The notes under the pieces: model-generated
Told to the model about the DNA's origin: nothing
Seen by the model: only the letters and a program-made list of their open reading frames with translations
Databases searched by the model: none
Shown here: in pieces, positions 50,849 to 59,961 of the stretch
How positions within the stretch are numbered: position 1 is the stretch's first letter
How the letters are laid out: the number at the start of each line of letters is the position of its first letter
Assembly: GCF_018128905.1 (NCBI RefSeq)
Contig: NZ_CP063808.1
Coordinates: 6,572,001 to 6,636,000, forward strand
Direction of reading: 5' to 3'
Length of the DNA stretch: 64,000 nt
Source: Streptomyces sp. A2-16
Lineage (GTDB): Bacteria > Actinomycetota > Actinomycetes > Streptomycetales > Streptomycetaceae
Translations under genes and position numbers: made by a program

Positions 50849-52021
50849 CTAGCGAGGCGCGAACACGTCGTCCTGAGCGCGGTCCCTCGCCGTCAGCAGG
50901 GCTCCGCGCAGCACCGCCCCGCCTCCCAGGACGCCGGCCCGGACCTCGGTGGGCAGCGGTGACATCCGGCGGACCCGGTGCTCCACCCTCGCCGCGAGGT
51001 CGGGGCCGCCCGCCTCGCCGACCTCGCCGCCCAGCACCACGCAACCGGGGTCCAGGACCGCGGCGACGGAGGCGACTCCCACGGCGAGGCGGTCGGCGAG
51101 CGCGTCGAGGAAGGCCGCCGAGGCCTGGGCCACCGCCTGCCGCACCAGCCCGGCGGCCACCGGCTCGTATCCGTCGCCCTCGGCCGTCAGACCGTGCTCC
51201 GTGGCAAGAGCGGCGATCGCCGCCGAGCCCGCCAGGGAATGGAAGCCTCCCTCGCAGTCCGTCGCCGACGGCAGGACGGCCGTGCCCGGCACCGGAAGGA
51301 AACCGATCTCCCCCGTGCCGCCCGACGCACCCCGGCGCAGGCTGCCGTCCAGGACGACCGCCGCGCCCGTGCCGTGGCCGAGCCACAGCAGGACGAAGGT
51401 GTCCCGGTCCCGGGCCGCCCCCTCGCGCTGTTCGGCCAGCGCCGCGAGGTTGGTCTCGTTCTCGACGTGGACCCGGGTCGCCGGAAGCCGCTCCTGCAGC
51501 GCCAGCACCAGCCGCCGGTGCCATGCGGGCAGGCCGCCGGAGTCGCGGAGTTCACCGCTGGCCGGGTCGATCAGTCCGGGGGCGCCGATGCCGAGGGTGT
51601 GGAGTTCGGCCACCCCGCCCTCCTTCGCCGCGCGTTCGACCAGCGCGACCGCCTGCTCGACCGCGGGCCCGGTCCCGGTGTCCCCGCCGATGGGCACCGA
51701 CGCCTCGGTCAGCACCCTCCCCAGCAGGTCGCAGACGACGACGGAGACGCCCTCGGTGCGGACGTCGAGGGCGGCGAAGTGGGCGCGGTCGGCCACGATG
51801 CCGTACAGCCTGGCGTTGGGGCCGCGGCGCTGTTCGCCCGACTCCCCGACCACGCCGATCAGCCCGGCGGCGGCGAGGCGCTCGACGAGGTCGGCGACGC
51901 TCGGCCGGGACAGTCCGGTGAGCTGCTTCAACTGCCCTGCCGTCAGCGGGCCTTCCTGCTGGAGCAGACGCAGGGCGAGCCGGTCGTTGATGGCCCGGGC
52001 GGTGCTCGGGGATGCGGGCAT
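50849..52021 (-). CDS. ROK-family transcriptional regulator
   Basis: The product has 390 residues from ATG 52021. The N-terminal winged helix (~8-75) contains LTAGQLKQLTGLSRPSVADLVERL. The ROK kinase-like domain has DVRTEGVSVVVCDLLG, TLGIGAPGLID and VENETNLAALAEQREG, GHGTGAAVVLDG. The usual zinc motif C-x-C-G-x2-G-C-x-E is absent; the corresponding region reads DCEGGFHSLAG. So it is a degenerate ROK regulator. It is divergent from an MFS transporter, with a candidate operator between. A sugar or sugar-like effector is likely but unproved. Confidence 0.88.
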   Translation of the reverse strand: MPASPSTARAINDRLALRLLQQEGPLTAGQLKQLTGLSRPSVADLVERLAAAGLIGVVGESGEQRRGPNARLYGIVADRAHFAALDVRTEGVSVVVCDLLGRVLTEASVPIGGDTGTGPAVEQAVALVERAAKEGGVAELHTLGIGAPGLIDPASGELRDSGGLPAWHRRLVLALQERLPATRVHVENETNLAALAEQREGAARDRDTFVLLWLGHGTGAAVVLDGSLRRGASGGTGEIGFLPVPGTAVLPSATDCEGGFHSLAGSAAIAALATEHGLTAEGDGYEPVAAGLVRQAVAQASAAFLDALADRLAVGVASVAAVLDPGCVVLGGEVGEAGGPDLAARVEHRVRRMSPLPTEVRAGVLGGGAVLRGALLTARDRAQDDVFAPR

Positions 52022-52059
52022 GCCGGGAATCCTCTCAGATCCACGTTGCCGAATAGGCG

Positions 52060-52086
52060 CTATCTAACAGGCAGGGTTCCTGATAG
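52060..52086. promoter_or_regulatory. Candidate ROK operator in the divergent region
   Basis: The segment CTATCTAACAGG...CCTGATAG is an imperfect inverted repeat centred near 52073 in the 114-base region between the ROK gene and the transporter gene. AT-rich palindromes of this sort are typical of ROK binding sites. Confidence 0.5.
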
Positions 52087-52135
52087 TTTACGGCGGCAGC
52101 AGCGGAACGACGAGGATCCGGGGAGGGGCCCGACA

Positions 52136-53347
52136 ATGAGCGATGTGGTTCAGGCGTCGGCAGAGGTACGGCGGGCCCGGTACGCCGTGGCCGCCGTGTT
52201 CGCCGTGCACGGGGCCGTGACCGGTTCGTTCGCGACACGGGTGCCGTGGATCCAGGACCATTCCTCGGTGAGCGCCGGGCAGTTGGGGCTCGCACTGGCC
52301 TTCCCCGCGCTCGGCGCGTCCGTGGCGATGCCCCTTGCGGGCCGCGTCAGCCACCGCTTCGGCGCCCGGAACGCCCTGCGCGGTCTGATCACCCTGTGGA
52401 CGCTGGCCCTGGTGCTGCCCTCCCTGGCCCCCAACCTCCTCACGCTCTGCCTGGCGCTCTTCGTCTACGGGGCGACGGCCGGCATGGCGGACGTGGCGAT
52501 GAACGCGCTCGGCGTCGAGATCGAGAACCGCCTGGGCCGCTCGATCATGTCCGGGCTGCACGGCATGTGGAGCGCGGGCGCCCTGATCGGCTCGGCGGCC
52601 GGCACGCTCGCCGCGCACCTGGGCTCGGACGCCCGGCTGCACCACGCTCTCGCGTCGGCCACGCTCACCCTGCTGGGGCTGCTGTTCTGCCGGTGGGTGC
52701 TGGACCTCCAGCCCACCGAGGACGAGGAGCCGCCGCCCCGGTTCGCGCTGCCGCCGAAGTCGGCGCTGCTCATCGGCGCGGTCGGGTTCTGCGCGGTGTT
52801 CGCGGAGGGCGCCAGCCTGGACTGGTCGGCGGTCTACCTGCGGGACCGGCTGGAGGCCTCGGCCGGGCTCGCGGCCGCGTGCACCACCGGCTTCACGTTC
52901 ACCATGGCGATCGCGCGGCTCGTCGGCGACCGGATCGTGGACCGGTTCGGTTCGGTGCGCTCGGTCCGGGCGAGCGGGGCCCTGGCCGTGCTCGGCGGCC
53001 TGCTCATCGTCCTCGCGGACCGTCCGGCCGCGGCGATGGCCGGGTTCGCGCTGATGGGTCTCGGCATCGCGGTGGTCGTGCCGCTGTGCTTCGCCGCCGC
53101 GGGCCGCAGCGGGTCCAACCCCAGCCTGGCGATCGCCGGAGTCGCGACGATCACCTACACCTCGGGACTGGTCGCCCCGAGCGCGATCGGCACGCTGGCC
53201 CAGGCCACCAGCCTGACGGTGTCCTTCGTCCTGGTGACCGTCCTGGCCGGCGGCATCGTCGCCTTCGCGGGCGTGCTGCGCGCCGGCGACCGCGACCGCC
53301 CAAGGCTCAGCCCTGCGGCCTCAGCAGTTCCCGAGCGGCGGCCCTGA
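52136..53347 (+). CDS. MFS transporter divergent from the ROK regulator
   Basis: The product has 403 residues from ATG 52136 (GGGGAGG upstream). About twelve helices are visible. Segments VHGAVTGSFATRVPWIQDH and LGVEIENRLGRSIMSGLHGMWSAGALIGS resemble the YbjJ-like MFS subfamily of uncharacterised sugar or drug permeases. VSHRFGARNALRG is the loop between helices 2 and 3. The last 41 bases overlap the 3' end of the convergent thioesterase gene. Pairing with a ROK regulator suggests a sugar-type substrate. Confidence 0.85.
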   Translation: MSDVVQASAEVRRARYAVAAVFAVHGAVTGSFATRVPWIQDHSSVSAGQLGLALAFPALGASVAMPLAGRVSHRFGARNALRGLITLWTLALVLPSLAPNLLTLCLALFVYGATAGMADVAMNALGVEIENRLGRSIMSGLHGMWSAGALIGSAAGTLAAHLGSDARLHHALASATLTLLGLLFCRWVLDLQPTEDEEPPPRFALPPKSALLIGAVGFCAVFAEGASLDWSAVYLRDRLEASAGLAAACTTGFTFTMAIARLVGDRIVDRFGSVRSVRASGALAVLGGLLIVLADRPAAAMAGFALMGLGIAVVVPLCFAAAGRSGSNPSLAIAGVATITYTSGLVAPSAIGTLAQATSLTVSFVLVTVLAGGIVAFAGVLRAGDRDRPRLSPAASAVPERRP

Positions 53348-53765
53348 AGCCGTCGCTCCAGGGGGCGGGACGCAGGGTCGTCGCGTCGAGCCGGACCAGC
53401 ACCCGGGTGCCGCGCGCGAATGTCGTGGCCCCGTCCGCCGAGCAGAAACGGAAGCCGTAGGTCAGGCCGGTGGTGCCGAGCCGCTCCAGCCACAGGTGGA
53501 CGGCGTAGGGGCCGGACCGGGTGACGGGGACGTCGTACCCGATGATCAGCTCCTTGACGACGTTGCAGGCATCCCCGGCGCTCACCCAGTCACCGTCGAA
53601 GCGGATGCCGCGCTCCTCCCAGAACTCCGTCCAGGCCCGCTCGACGAGCAGCGGGTAACGGGCGTTGTGGAGCATGCCCAGGGCGTCCAGGTCGTCGAAG
53701 TGGACGGTGACCGGGATCAGCCGGCCGCAGGACAGGGCGGGGTCGAGGGTGGCTTCGGCGGTCAC
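53307..53765 (-). CDS. Acyl-CoA thioesterase, hotdog fold
   Basis: The product has 152 residues from GTG 53765, which follows CAGGAG; an upstream GTG in frame is less well placed. It has the 4HBT pattern: VTVHFDDLDALGMLHNARYPLLVERAWTEFWEERG with the D-x-D-x-x-G-H-like catalytic Asp, VVKELIIGYDVPVTRSGPYAVHLWLERLG, and RGTRVLVRLD. It likely cleaves short- or medium-chain or aromatic acyl-CoA. It is convergent with the MFS gene (41-base overlap) and unlinked to obvious acyl-CoA genes. Confidence 0.88.
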   Translation of the reverse strand: MTAEATLDPALSCGRLIPVTVHFDDLDALGMLHNARYPLLVERAWTEFWEERGIRFDGDWVSAGDACNVVKELIIGYDVPVTRSGPYAVHLWLERLGTTGLTYGFRFCSADGATTFARGTRVLVRLDATTLRPAPWSDGFRAAARELLRPQG

Positions 53766-53845
53766 GGCGGGCTCCTGGGTGCATGGGACAACGATCACTA
53801 TCCTAAGCGGTCGCTCAGTCCAGGCTCGTGCGGCCTCCGGTGTGC

Positions 53846-55045
53846 CTACGGCGAGGCCAGGTCATAGGCGTACGACGGGCTGAAGGTGCCCGGTGTGCCC
53901 TTGCAGCCGTCCGACTCCCCCGGCAGCTTCACCCACAGGTAGGCGTCGATCCTCGGCTCGCCGGTGTTCAGGGTCGGCGCCCGGCCGATCTTCCGGCCCG
54001 CCGGGTCGCACCACTCGCCGTCGGGCGGGGCGCCGTTGCCGTTGCGGCTGGTGTCGATGACGGCGCCCAGGCCCGACGGTCCGGCGAGGGCGTCGAGGAC
54101 CTGACGGTCGTAGGCGATCTCGGCGGAGGTGACGTGGAAGTTGGAGACGTTGCTGAAGATCCCGTCCGAGGAGGCGGCCGAGGCGGCGCCCGCCTGCTTC
54201 AGCAGGGATGCCTGCTTGGCGGCCGGGTGCCAGCCGGAGTGACCGGCGTCGTAGTAGACGCGGGCCCGTGGGTTCGCGGCCTTCAGCACGCGGCCCGCGC
54301 GGGCCAGCGAGGCGAAGCGGTCGGCCCTTCCGGCGGCCGAGAGGCAGTCGGACTGGGCGATGGAGTCGGGCTCCAGGACGACGACGACCTCCGCGGAGCC
54401 GAGCCCCGCGGCGAACCTGTCGATCCAGGCGTCGTACGCGCCGAGGTCCGGGGCCCCGCCCTGGGAGGCGCCGCCGCAGTCGCGGTCCGGGATCGTGTAC
54501 GCCACGAGCACCGGGACCCGGCCCTGCGCGGCGCCGCCCGAGGTGACCGCGCGGACCCGGGAGGTGATGCTCGCCGGGGCGTAGTCGGCGAACCAGACCG
54601 CGGCCGGCCGGTCCGCGATGCGGGACTCGATGACGTCGGCGCGCCAGTCGCGCGGGTTTCCCTGCACCCAGTCGAGCACCTGGGAGGAGGGGTGGCGGTA
54701 CAGACGGGTGGAGGGGGCCTCGGCGGGCGGGCGGCTCGCCTTCCGGGGTGACGGCGACGCCTTGGCGCTCGCCTTCTTGGAGGCGGGGGCGGAGACGGAG
54801 GGGGACACCGACACCGACGCGGGCCCCGACGGCACCATCGGCGCCGTGCGCACTCCCGTGGAGCCGTCGGCCGACGCCGGTCGCACCGTGTCCGAGCCGT
54901 CGCGGTCGCCGAGCGCGGAGTGCATCCCGGTCGCGGTGCCGACGGCGACCACCACGGAGGCGGCCGCGACCATCGCGCCACGGCCCAGGGCACGTCTGCG
55001 TGCGGCGCGACGCGCGGCCAGCCGCTGGGCACGTAAGCCTGACAC
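53846..55045 (-). CDS. GH6 family secreted glycoside hydrolase (cellulase-like)
   Basis: The product has 399 residues from GTG 55045 (GGGGAG...GAGG upstream). A basic N-terminus (ARRAARRRALGRG) and hydrophobic helix (MVAAASVVVAVGTATG) form a signal or anchor, then a Ser/Ala/Pro linker to ~110. The GH6 domain starts near YRHPSSQVLDWV and contains VLVAYTIPDRDCGG, the catalytic-acid motif VVVLEPDSIAQSDC, YYDAGHSGWH, NVSNFHVT and LWVKLPGESDG. There is no cellulose-binding module. It should cleave beta-1,4-glucan outside the cell. Convergence and neighbours give no further hints. Confidence 0.92.
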   Translation of the reverse strand: MSGLRAQRLAARRAARRRALGRGAMVAAASVVVAVGTATGMHSALGDRDGSDTVRPASADGSTGVRTAPMVPSGPASVSVSPSVSAPASKKASAKASPSPRKASRPPAEAPSTRLYRHPSSQVLDWVQGNPRDWRADVIESRIADRPAAVWFADYAPASITSRVRAVTSGGAAQGRVPVLVAYTIPDRDCGGASQGGAPDLGAYDAWIDRFAAGLGSAEVVVVLEPDSIAQSDCLSAAGRADRFASLARAGRVLKAANPRARVYYDAGHSGWHPAAKQASLLKQAGAASAASSDGIFSNVSNFHVTSAEIAYDRQVLDALAGPSGLGAVIDTSRNGNGAPPDGEWCDPAGRKIGRAPTLNTGEPRIDAYLWVKLPGESDGCKGTPGTFSPSYAYDLASP

Positions 55046-55148
55046 CCTCTCGCTCCCCCCTCGCGCGGCGGGCGTCGGGTTCCCCCGTTCTGGGGAAGCC
55101 TCGGGCCCGCCGGTACCCCGGCCAGCGTAGGACTGGGACCCTGCCGAC

Positions 55149-55835
55149 ATGGCGCAATTGGAACAGTTCACCACTCCCCTCGACGCGGTCGTCTCCCGTA
55201 TGCGCGCCCTGGACGAGGAACTTCCCGCGCGGGACGGCGTAGCGGTCTTCAACCGCGTCTACCTCGCCGTCACCGAGGCGGTCGACCGGTGCGTGGACGG
55301 GGGCCGGTTCGCGGACGCGCGGGCCGCGATCACGCTGGACGTGCGGTTCGCCGAGCGCTATCTCGCGGCGGTGGACGCGGTCGCCCGCGAGCACCGTCCG
55401 CCGGCCTGCTGGCGCCCGCTGTTCCAGTTCCGTCGTCATCCCGGCGTACGACCGCTTCAGTTCGCGCTCGCGGGCATCAACGCGCACATCGGGCACGACC
55501 TGGCGCTCGCGGTGGTGGACACCTGTCGTAGCCTCGACTGCGAACCCGCCGACGTGGAGGACGAGTTCGACCGCGTGGGTGATCTCCTCGTCTCGCTGGA
55601 GGAGCGCATCCGCGAGGATCTGATGCCGGGCCCCGACCTCCTCCAGATCGCCGACCCGCTCACCCATCTGCTGGGCTCCTGGAGCCTGGAGCGCGCCCGC
55701 GACGCGACCTGGACCGCGGCCCGCGCTCTGTGGGCGCTGCGCGGACTGCCCGACGTGGCCGGGGAGTTCACCGAGCGCCTGGACACGGCGGTGGGGTTCG
55801 CGGGCCGCATGCTGCTCACGCCGCTGCCGGACTGA
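55149..55835 (+). CDS. DUF5995-like helical protein
   Basis: The product has 228 residues from ATG 55149. It is nearly all helix, with PARDGVAVFNRVYLAVTEAV, ITLDVRFAERYLAAVDAV, PLQFALAGINAHIGHDLALAVVDTC and DLLQIADPLTHLLGSWSLERARDATW. The histidine-rich IGHDL motif and an RFAERYL motif recall the DUF5995 family. No signal or membrane helix. The role is unknown. It lies ~100 bases from the GH6 gene, divergent, and is convergent with the flavin enzyme gene. Confidence 0.7.
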   Translation: MAQLEQFTTPLDAVVSRMRALDEELPARDGVAVFNRVYLAVTEAVDRCVDGGRFADARAAITLDVRFAERYLAAVDAVAREHRPPACWRPLFQFRRHPGVRPLQFALAGINAHIGHDLALAVVDTCRSLDCEPADVEDEFDRVGDLLVSLEERIREDLMPGPDLLQIADPLTHLLGSWSLERARDATWTAARALWALRGLPDVAGEFTERLDTAVGFAGRMLLTPLPD

Positions 55836-55867
55836 GCCGACTTGGAGCGGCCGCGGGCCGCCGGGAG

Positions 55868-57568
55868 CTAGTCCTCGGGGAGTTCGACCGGCGCGATCTC
55901 CTCGTACACGTCCCCCGGGCCCGGGTTGGTCGCGTCGGTCTCGCCGCCGAAGTGGTGCATGACGCCCCACACCGCGTTCAGCGCTGTCTGGATCGCGCCC
56001 TCGGCCCAGCCGGCCGTCCAGGAGATGTCGTCGCCGGCGAGGAAGATGCCCCGCTTGTCCTCGGGCAGCGTGTCCTGCATGAAGTGGGTGAACAGGCGCC
56101 GCTGATAGCGGTAGTGGCCGGGCAGGTTCGCCTTGAACGCGCCCATGAAATAGGGCTCGTTCTCCCAGGAGACGGTCACCGGGCTGCCGATGATGTGCTT
56201 CCTGATGTCGACCTTGGGGTAGATCTCGCCGAGCGACTTCAGCATGACCTCCATCCGCTCGTTCGCGGACAGCGGCAGCCACTTCAGGCTGTCGTCGCAC
56301 CAGGTGTAGGAGAGGCAGATGACGGCGGGCCTGTCCGGGCCGTCGTCGAGGAGGTACGTCCCGCGCGTCATGCGGTCGGTGAGCGTCATCGACATGACGT
56401 CCCGGCCGGTCTCCTCGTCCTTGTCGAGCCAGAACGGCCGGTCGACCGGGACGAACAGCTTGCTCGACTCCATGTAGTGGGTGCGCTCGATCGCCGTCCA
56501 GTGGTCGATCGGGAAGAGCGAGTCGTCGCACGCGATCTTGGAGAGCAGCATCCAGGACTGGGCGGTGAAGATCGCCGCCGCGTAGGTGCGGATGTCCCCT
56601 CCGGCGTCCGTCACGGTGATCCGGTTGCCGGCGGTGCGATGCAGCCGGGTGACGGCGGGCCGGGGCTCGCCGTTCGTGTGCAGGCTCGCCAGCGAGGTGC
56701 CGTACGCCCAGTGGACGATCTTCTCCGGCGCGCGCTCCCACAGCCTGAGCGGCAGCTGCTGCGAGCCGCCGACGATCCCGCGGTGATGGTCGTCGGCCTC
56801 CGTGTAGACGACGCGCAGGATCTCCAGGATGGAGTTCGGGAAGTCGGTGTCCCAGCCGCCGGTGCCGAAGCCGACCTGGCCGAAGATCTCGCGGTGCCGG
56901 AAGGACCGGAAGGCCTCGGAGTCGCAGAGGAAGCCGTAGAAGGTCTGGTTGTCGAGCTTCTCGACGAGCCGCGCCCAGATCTCACGGATCCGCGGCACGT
57001 CCCGCTCGCGCAGGGCGCGGTTCATGTCGGTGAAGTCGGCGCCCTCTTCGAGGCACCTGTTCCAGGCCTCGGCGACATCGCGGTAGACCTGCGGGAGGTC
57101 GGCGACGGTCTCCGCGTAGTGCGACTCGCCCTTGAGGTCGACGACCGTCGAAGGGGTCGCCTCCGCAAGGGGGTTGGGGAAGGGGCGGGTCTCGAGACCG
57201 ACGAGGTCGATGTAGTGCTGGAGGGCGGTGGAGGAGGGCGGGAAGCGCATGGCGCCCATCTCGGCGGTGAGGCCCTGGGTGCCCTGGCCCTCGAAGCCCA
57301 CGGTCCGCAACCGGCCGCCGATCCGGTCGGCCTCGTACACGACCGGCTTGAGGCCCATCTTCATCAACTCGTACGCGGCCACGATCCCGGAGAGGCCGCC
57401 GCCGATCACCGCGACCTCGGTGCCGTGCTCGGTCGCCGGGATCTGGCCGAGGCCTGCCGGGTGGGCGAGGAAGTCGTCGTAGGCGTACGGGAAGTCCGGT
57501 CCGAACATGGTGATCGGCGGCTGCTGCTCGTCTGCGTGCTCGACGGCGTTGGGCACGGTGGACGTCAT
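55868..57568 (-). CDS. Flavin-containing amine oxidase / amino-acid monooxygenase (DavB-like)
   Basis: The product has 566 residues. FAD-binding begins at EVAVIGGGLSGIVAAYELMKMGLKPVVYEADRIGGRLRT (GxGxxG plus the acidic E), with EMGAMRFPPSS as the second FAD motif, and ends with IFLAGDDISWTAGWAEGAIQTALNAVWGV. Length and motifs match the tryptophan/lysine 2-monooxygenase branch, which makes amides from amino acids. A nitrilase-superfamily gene lies next in line upstream, as in the Pseudomonas DavB-DavA lysine pathway. The substrate (lysine, tryptophan or arginine) is not proved. Confidence 0.88.
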   Translation of the reverse strand: MTSTVPNAVEHADEQQPPITMFGPDFPYAYDDFLAHPAGLGQIPATEHGTEVAVIGGGLSGIVAAYELMKMGLKPVVYEADRIGGRLRTVGFEGQGTQGLTAEMGAMRFPPSSTALQHYIDLVGLETRPFPNPLAEATPSTVVDLKGESHYAETVADLPQVYRDVAEAWNRCLEEGADFTDMNRALRERDVPRIREIWARLVEKLDNQTFYGFLCDSEAFRSFRHREIFGQVGFGTGGWDTDFPNSILEILRVVYTEADDHHRGIVGGSQQLPLRLWERAPEKIVHWAYGTSLASLHTNGEPRPAVTRLHRTAGNRITVTDAGGDIRTYAAAIFTAQSWMLLSKIACDDSLFPIDHWTAIERTHYMESSKLFVPVDRPFWLDKDEETGRDVMSMTLTDRMTRGTYLLDDGPDRPAVICLSYTWCDDSLKWLPLSANERMEVMLKSLGEIYPKVDIRKHIIGSPVTVSWENEPYFMGAFKANLPGHYRYQRRLFTHFMQDTLPEDKRGIFLAGDDISWTAGWAEGAIQTALNAVWGVMHHFGGETDATNPGPGDVYEEIAPVELPED

Positions 57569-57628
57569 GGGGTACGGACTCCTAGAAGCGGTGAGGGTGG
57601 TTCAGACGTCGGGCTCGGGCGTCGGGCG

Positions 57629-58441
57629 TCAGGCGTCAGGCATTGACGTCGGTCGGGCGAGGGACCCGTAGAGGCCGGGCCTGCGGTCCGTGAGGTACGG
57701 GTTCGCGGCGCGGGACGCGGCCAGGAGAGCGGGGTCGGCGTCGGCGAACACCAGCTCCTCGCCGTGCCCGGCGCGGGCGCGGGCCACCCCGTCGGGGCCG
57801 GCGAGCACGGAGAGCCCGACGAACTCGAACTCCCCTTCCCGGCCGACCCGGTTGACGTAGGCGACGTACATCTGGTTCTCCCAGGCCCGCACGGGCACGA
57901 GGGACTCGGCGACGAACTGGAACGGGTGCATCTGGGCCGTCGGCACGATCAGGAGGTCGGTGCCGGCGAGGGCGTGGGCGCGGACGTTCTCCGGGAACTC
58001 GACGTCGTAGCAGATCATGAGGCCGACCGTGAGTCCGCCCAACTCGGCCTGGACCACCGGCTGTTCACCGGGCTCGAAGTGGTCGCGCTCGAAGCAGCCG
58101 AAGAGGTGCGTCTTGCGGTAGCCGGCGAGCCGGGCGCCGTCCGCGGAGATCAGCTGGACGGAGTTGAAGACCTTGTCGGCCTGGCGCTCGGGATACCCGT
58201 AGGCGATCGCGATCCCGTGCCGCTCGGCGATCTCCGCGACCGCGTCCGCCGACTCGCCGTCGGCCGCTTCGGCGAGGCGGGCGATGTCGTCGCCGATCGC
58301 GTAGCCCGTGAGGAACATCTCGGGTGCGGTCAGCAGCGCGGCGCCCGCGGCGGCGGCCCGGCCCGCGGCCTCGTCGAGAACCTTGAGGTTCCCCTCGACG
58401 GAGCCGGGGCGGCCGGAGCTCTGGAGCAGGGCGGTGCGCAT
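57629..58441 (-). CDS. Nitrilase-superfamily carbon-nitrogen hydrolase (DavA-like)
   Basis: The product has 270 residues. The Glu-Lys-Cys triad is in LLTAPEMFLTGY, AGYRKTHLFG and VGLMICYDVEFPE. Size and motifs fit aliphatic amidases of the nitrilase superfamily such as 5-aminovaleramidase. It is transcribed first, 60 bases ahead of the flavin enzyme gene, so the two likely form an operon in which the flavin enzyme makes an amide and this one hydrolyses it. Other amides remain possible. A palindrome AAGCGCTT lies upstream at 58550-58557. Confidence 0.9.
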   Translation of the reverse strand: MRTALLQSSGRPGSVEGNLKVLDEAAGRAAAAGAALLTAPEMFLTGYAIGDDIARLAEAADGESADAVAEIAERHGIAIAYGYPERQADKVFNSVQLISADGARLAGYRKTHLFGCFERDHFEPGEQPVVQAELGGLTVGLMICYDVEFPENVRAHALAGTDLLIVPTAQMHPFQFVAESLVPVRAWENQMYVAYVNRVGREGEFEFVGLSVLAGPDGVARARAGHGEELVFADADPALLAASRAANPYLTDRRPGLYGSLARPTSMPDA

Positions 58442-58620
58442 GCGTGATCCTCACCGGGCGGAGGTGGATGTGGGGGGCCGTTGGAGGGGCCATGTAGACG
58501 GTACGGGCGCCTCACCAGGGCGGACAAGGAGAAGCCGTTGCGCGCCGGTAAGCGCTTTGTTGCGTGTAGGGGCCGCCGACCGGCGATTCATTGCGTACGC
58601 CCCGGCCGCGCACCGGGCGA

Positions 58621-59856
58621 TCACCGCGCACGGCTCGGCGGGACGGCATCCCGGGCTGTCGCCGCGCCCGGCTTGGTCGCCCCCCGCACCCCCACCACCA
58701 CCGCCGTCACCAGATACGGCACGGACAGGACCACGAACACCGTGCTGTGTGCCAGGGACGCCCCGAGCAGGGTGTAGAGACCGAACACGGCGACCGTGAC
58801 CAGCTCCGTGCCCAGGCTCGCCACCGAGGTCAGCGTGGCGCGGCGGGCGTCGTCGATGCGGTGCTGGAGGCGGACGTCGACCAGCACTTCGGCCAGCTGG
58901 AAGCCGGCGAAGGCGAGGCCCACGAGGGCGATGCCGGCCGGGCTGCGGACACCGGCGCCCACGGCCAGGGCGAGCGCGGCGCCCGCGATCAGGACGGCGA
59001 GCCCCCGGGTGCCGAGGCGTTCGGCCGGCCCGGCGAACAGGCTGCCGACGGTCACCGACGCCCAGACCAGCAGGACCAGGTACGGCACGGTCGCGTCGGC
59101 CACTCCGAGGTCGCGGATCAGCAGCGAGACGTACTCGTCCAGCGCGCCCCACACCGCGGCGACCGCCGGGACCAGCAGCAGGGCGCCCTGGACGGCCCGG
59201 TTGCCGCGGGCCTCGTCGAGTCCGGCCCGCAGGGTCGCCGACCAGCGTGTGTTCCCCTTCCCGGCCGGTACCCGGTGTTCCGGGAGCCGGGTCGCCGTCG
59301 CCGCCGCCAGCAGACAGGCCAGGACGCTCGCGGCGCCCACGGCCGGGTAGCCGCCGAGGGCGAGGACCGGTCCGGCCAGGCCCATCGCCGCGACCGTGGC
59401 CAGCAGCCGTGCCGCCCGGGTCCGCCCCATCACGCGCGCGTACCGCTCGGTGGCCCCGAGCCGTTCCAGCTCGTCGTAGACCAGGGCCTCCAGCGAGCCG
59501 GAGCCGAGCGCTCCGCCGGCTCCCCACAGGACGAAGCCCAGCGCGAAGGCGCCGTACGACGGCACGGTCACCCAGAGCGTGAAGCCGACGGCCGTGAGCA
59601 GCGGGCCGATCCACAGCAGCCGGCGCCGCGAGACGGTGTCCGCCCAGGCGCCGGAGGGCACCTCGATGACGACGGCCGTGAGGGACCACAGGGCGAACAG
59701 CGAGGAGATCTGCCAGAGCGGCAGACCGGTGTCGGCGAACAGCAGCGCGTACACCGGGTAGAGCAGGACGAGGTCGTCGAGGAACGCGTAGCCGTACAGC
59801 GTGGTCGTCAGCCGGCGGACGCCGGTCGCGGGCACACGTGCGGGTGAGAGTGTCAT
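58621..59856 (-). CDS. MFS transporter
   Basis: The product has 411 residues from ATG 59856, behind GGAAGG. About 12 helices are seen. YGYAFLDDLVLLYPVYALLFADTGLP and SSLFALWSLTAVVIEVPSGAWADTVSRRRLL define the N-half and its MFS loop; the second half has WASVTVGSLFAGPAERLG. This branch, with early DDL, resembles permeases of uncertain substrate in actinomycetes. It is not obviously linked to the flavin/nitrilase operon because a 180-base gap lies between, though both run on the same strand. Substrate unknown. Confidence 0.82.
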   Translation of the reverse strand: MTLSPARVPATGVRRLTTTLYGYAFLDDLVLLYPVYALLFADTGLPLWQISSLFALWSLTAVVIEVPSGAWADTVSRRRLLWIGPLLTAVGFTLWVTVPSYGAFALGFVLWGAGGALGSGSLEALVYDELERLGATERYARVMGRTRAARLLATVAAMGLAGPVLALGGYPAVGAASVLACLLAAATATRLPEHRVPAGKGNTRWSATLRAGLDEARGNRAVQGALLLVPAVAAVWGALDEYVSLLIRDLGVADATVPYLVLLVWASVTVGSLFAGPAERLGTRGLAVLIAGAALALAVGAGVRSPAGIALVGLAFAGFQLAEVLVDVRLQHRIDDARRATLTSVASLGTELVTVAVFGLYTLLGASLAHSTVFVVLSVPYLVTAVVVGVRGATKPGAATARDAVPPSRAR

Positions 59857-59961
59857 GGGGCCTTCCCGGAAGGGCGGTTCGGACGTCGTCGGAACGGCGT
59901 CCGAGGCGGCCCTCGGGAGGCACGGCTGGTGGATCAATGTCGCCAGGTCATGACACCGATG

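Noticed and set aside
58550..58557. AAGCGCTT as an operator for the nitrilase/flavin operon
   Set aside because: Only eight bases, no matching regulator gene nearby, and such palindromes occur by chance; noted in the gene entry but not listed as a feature.
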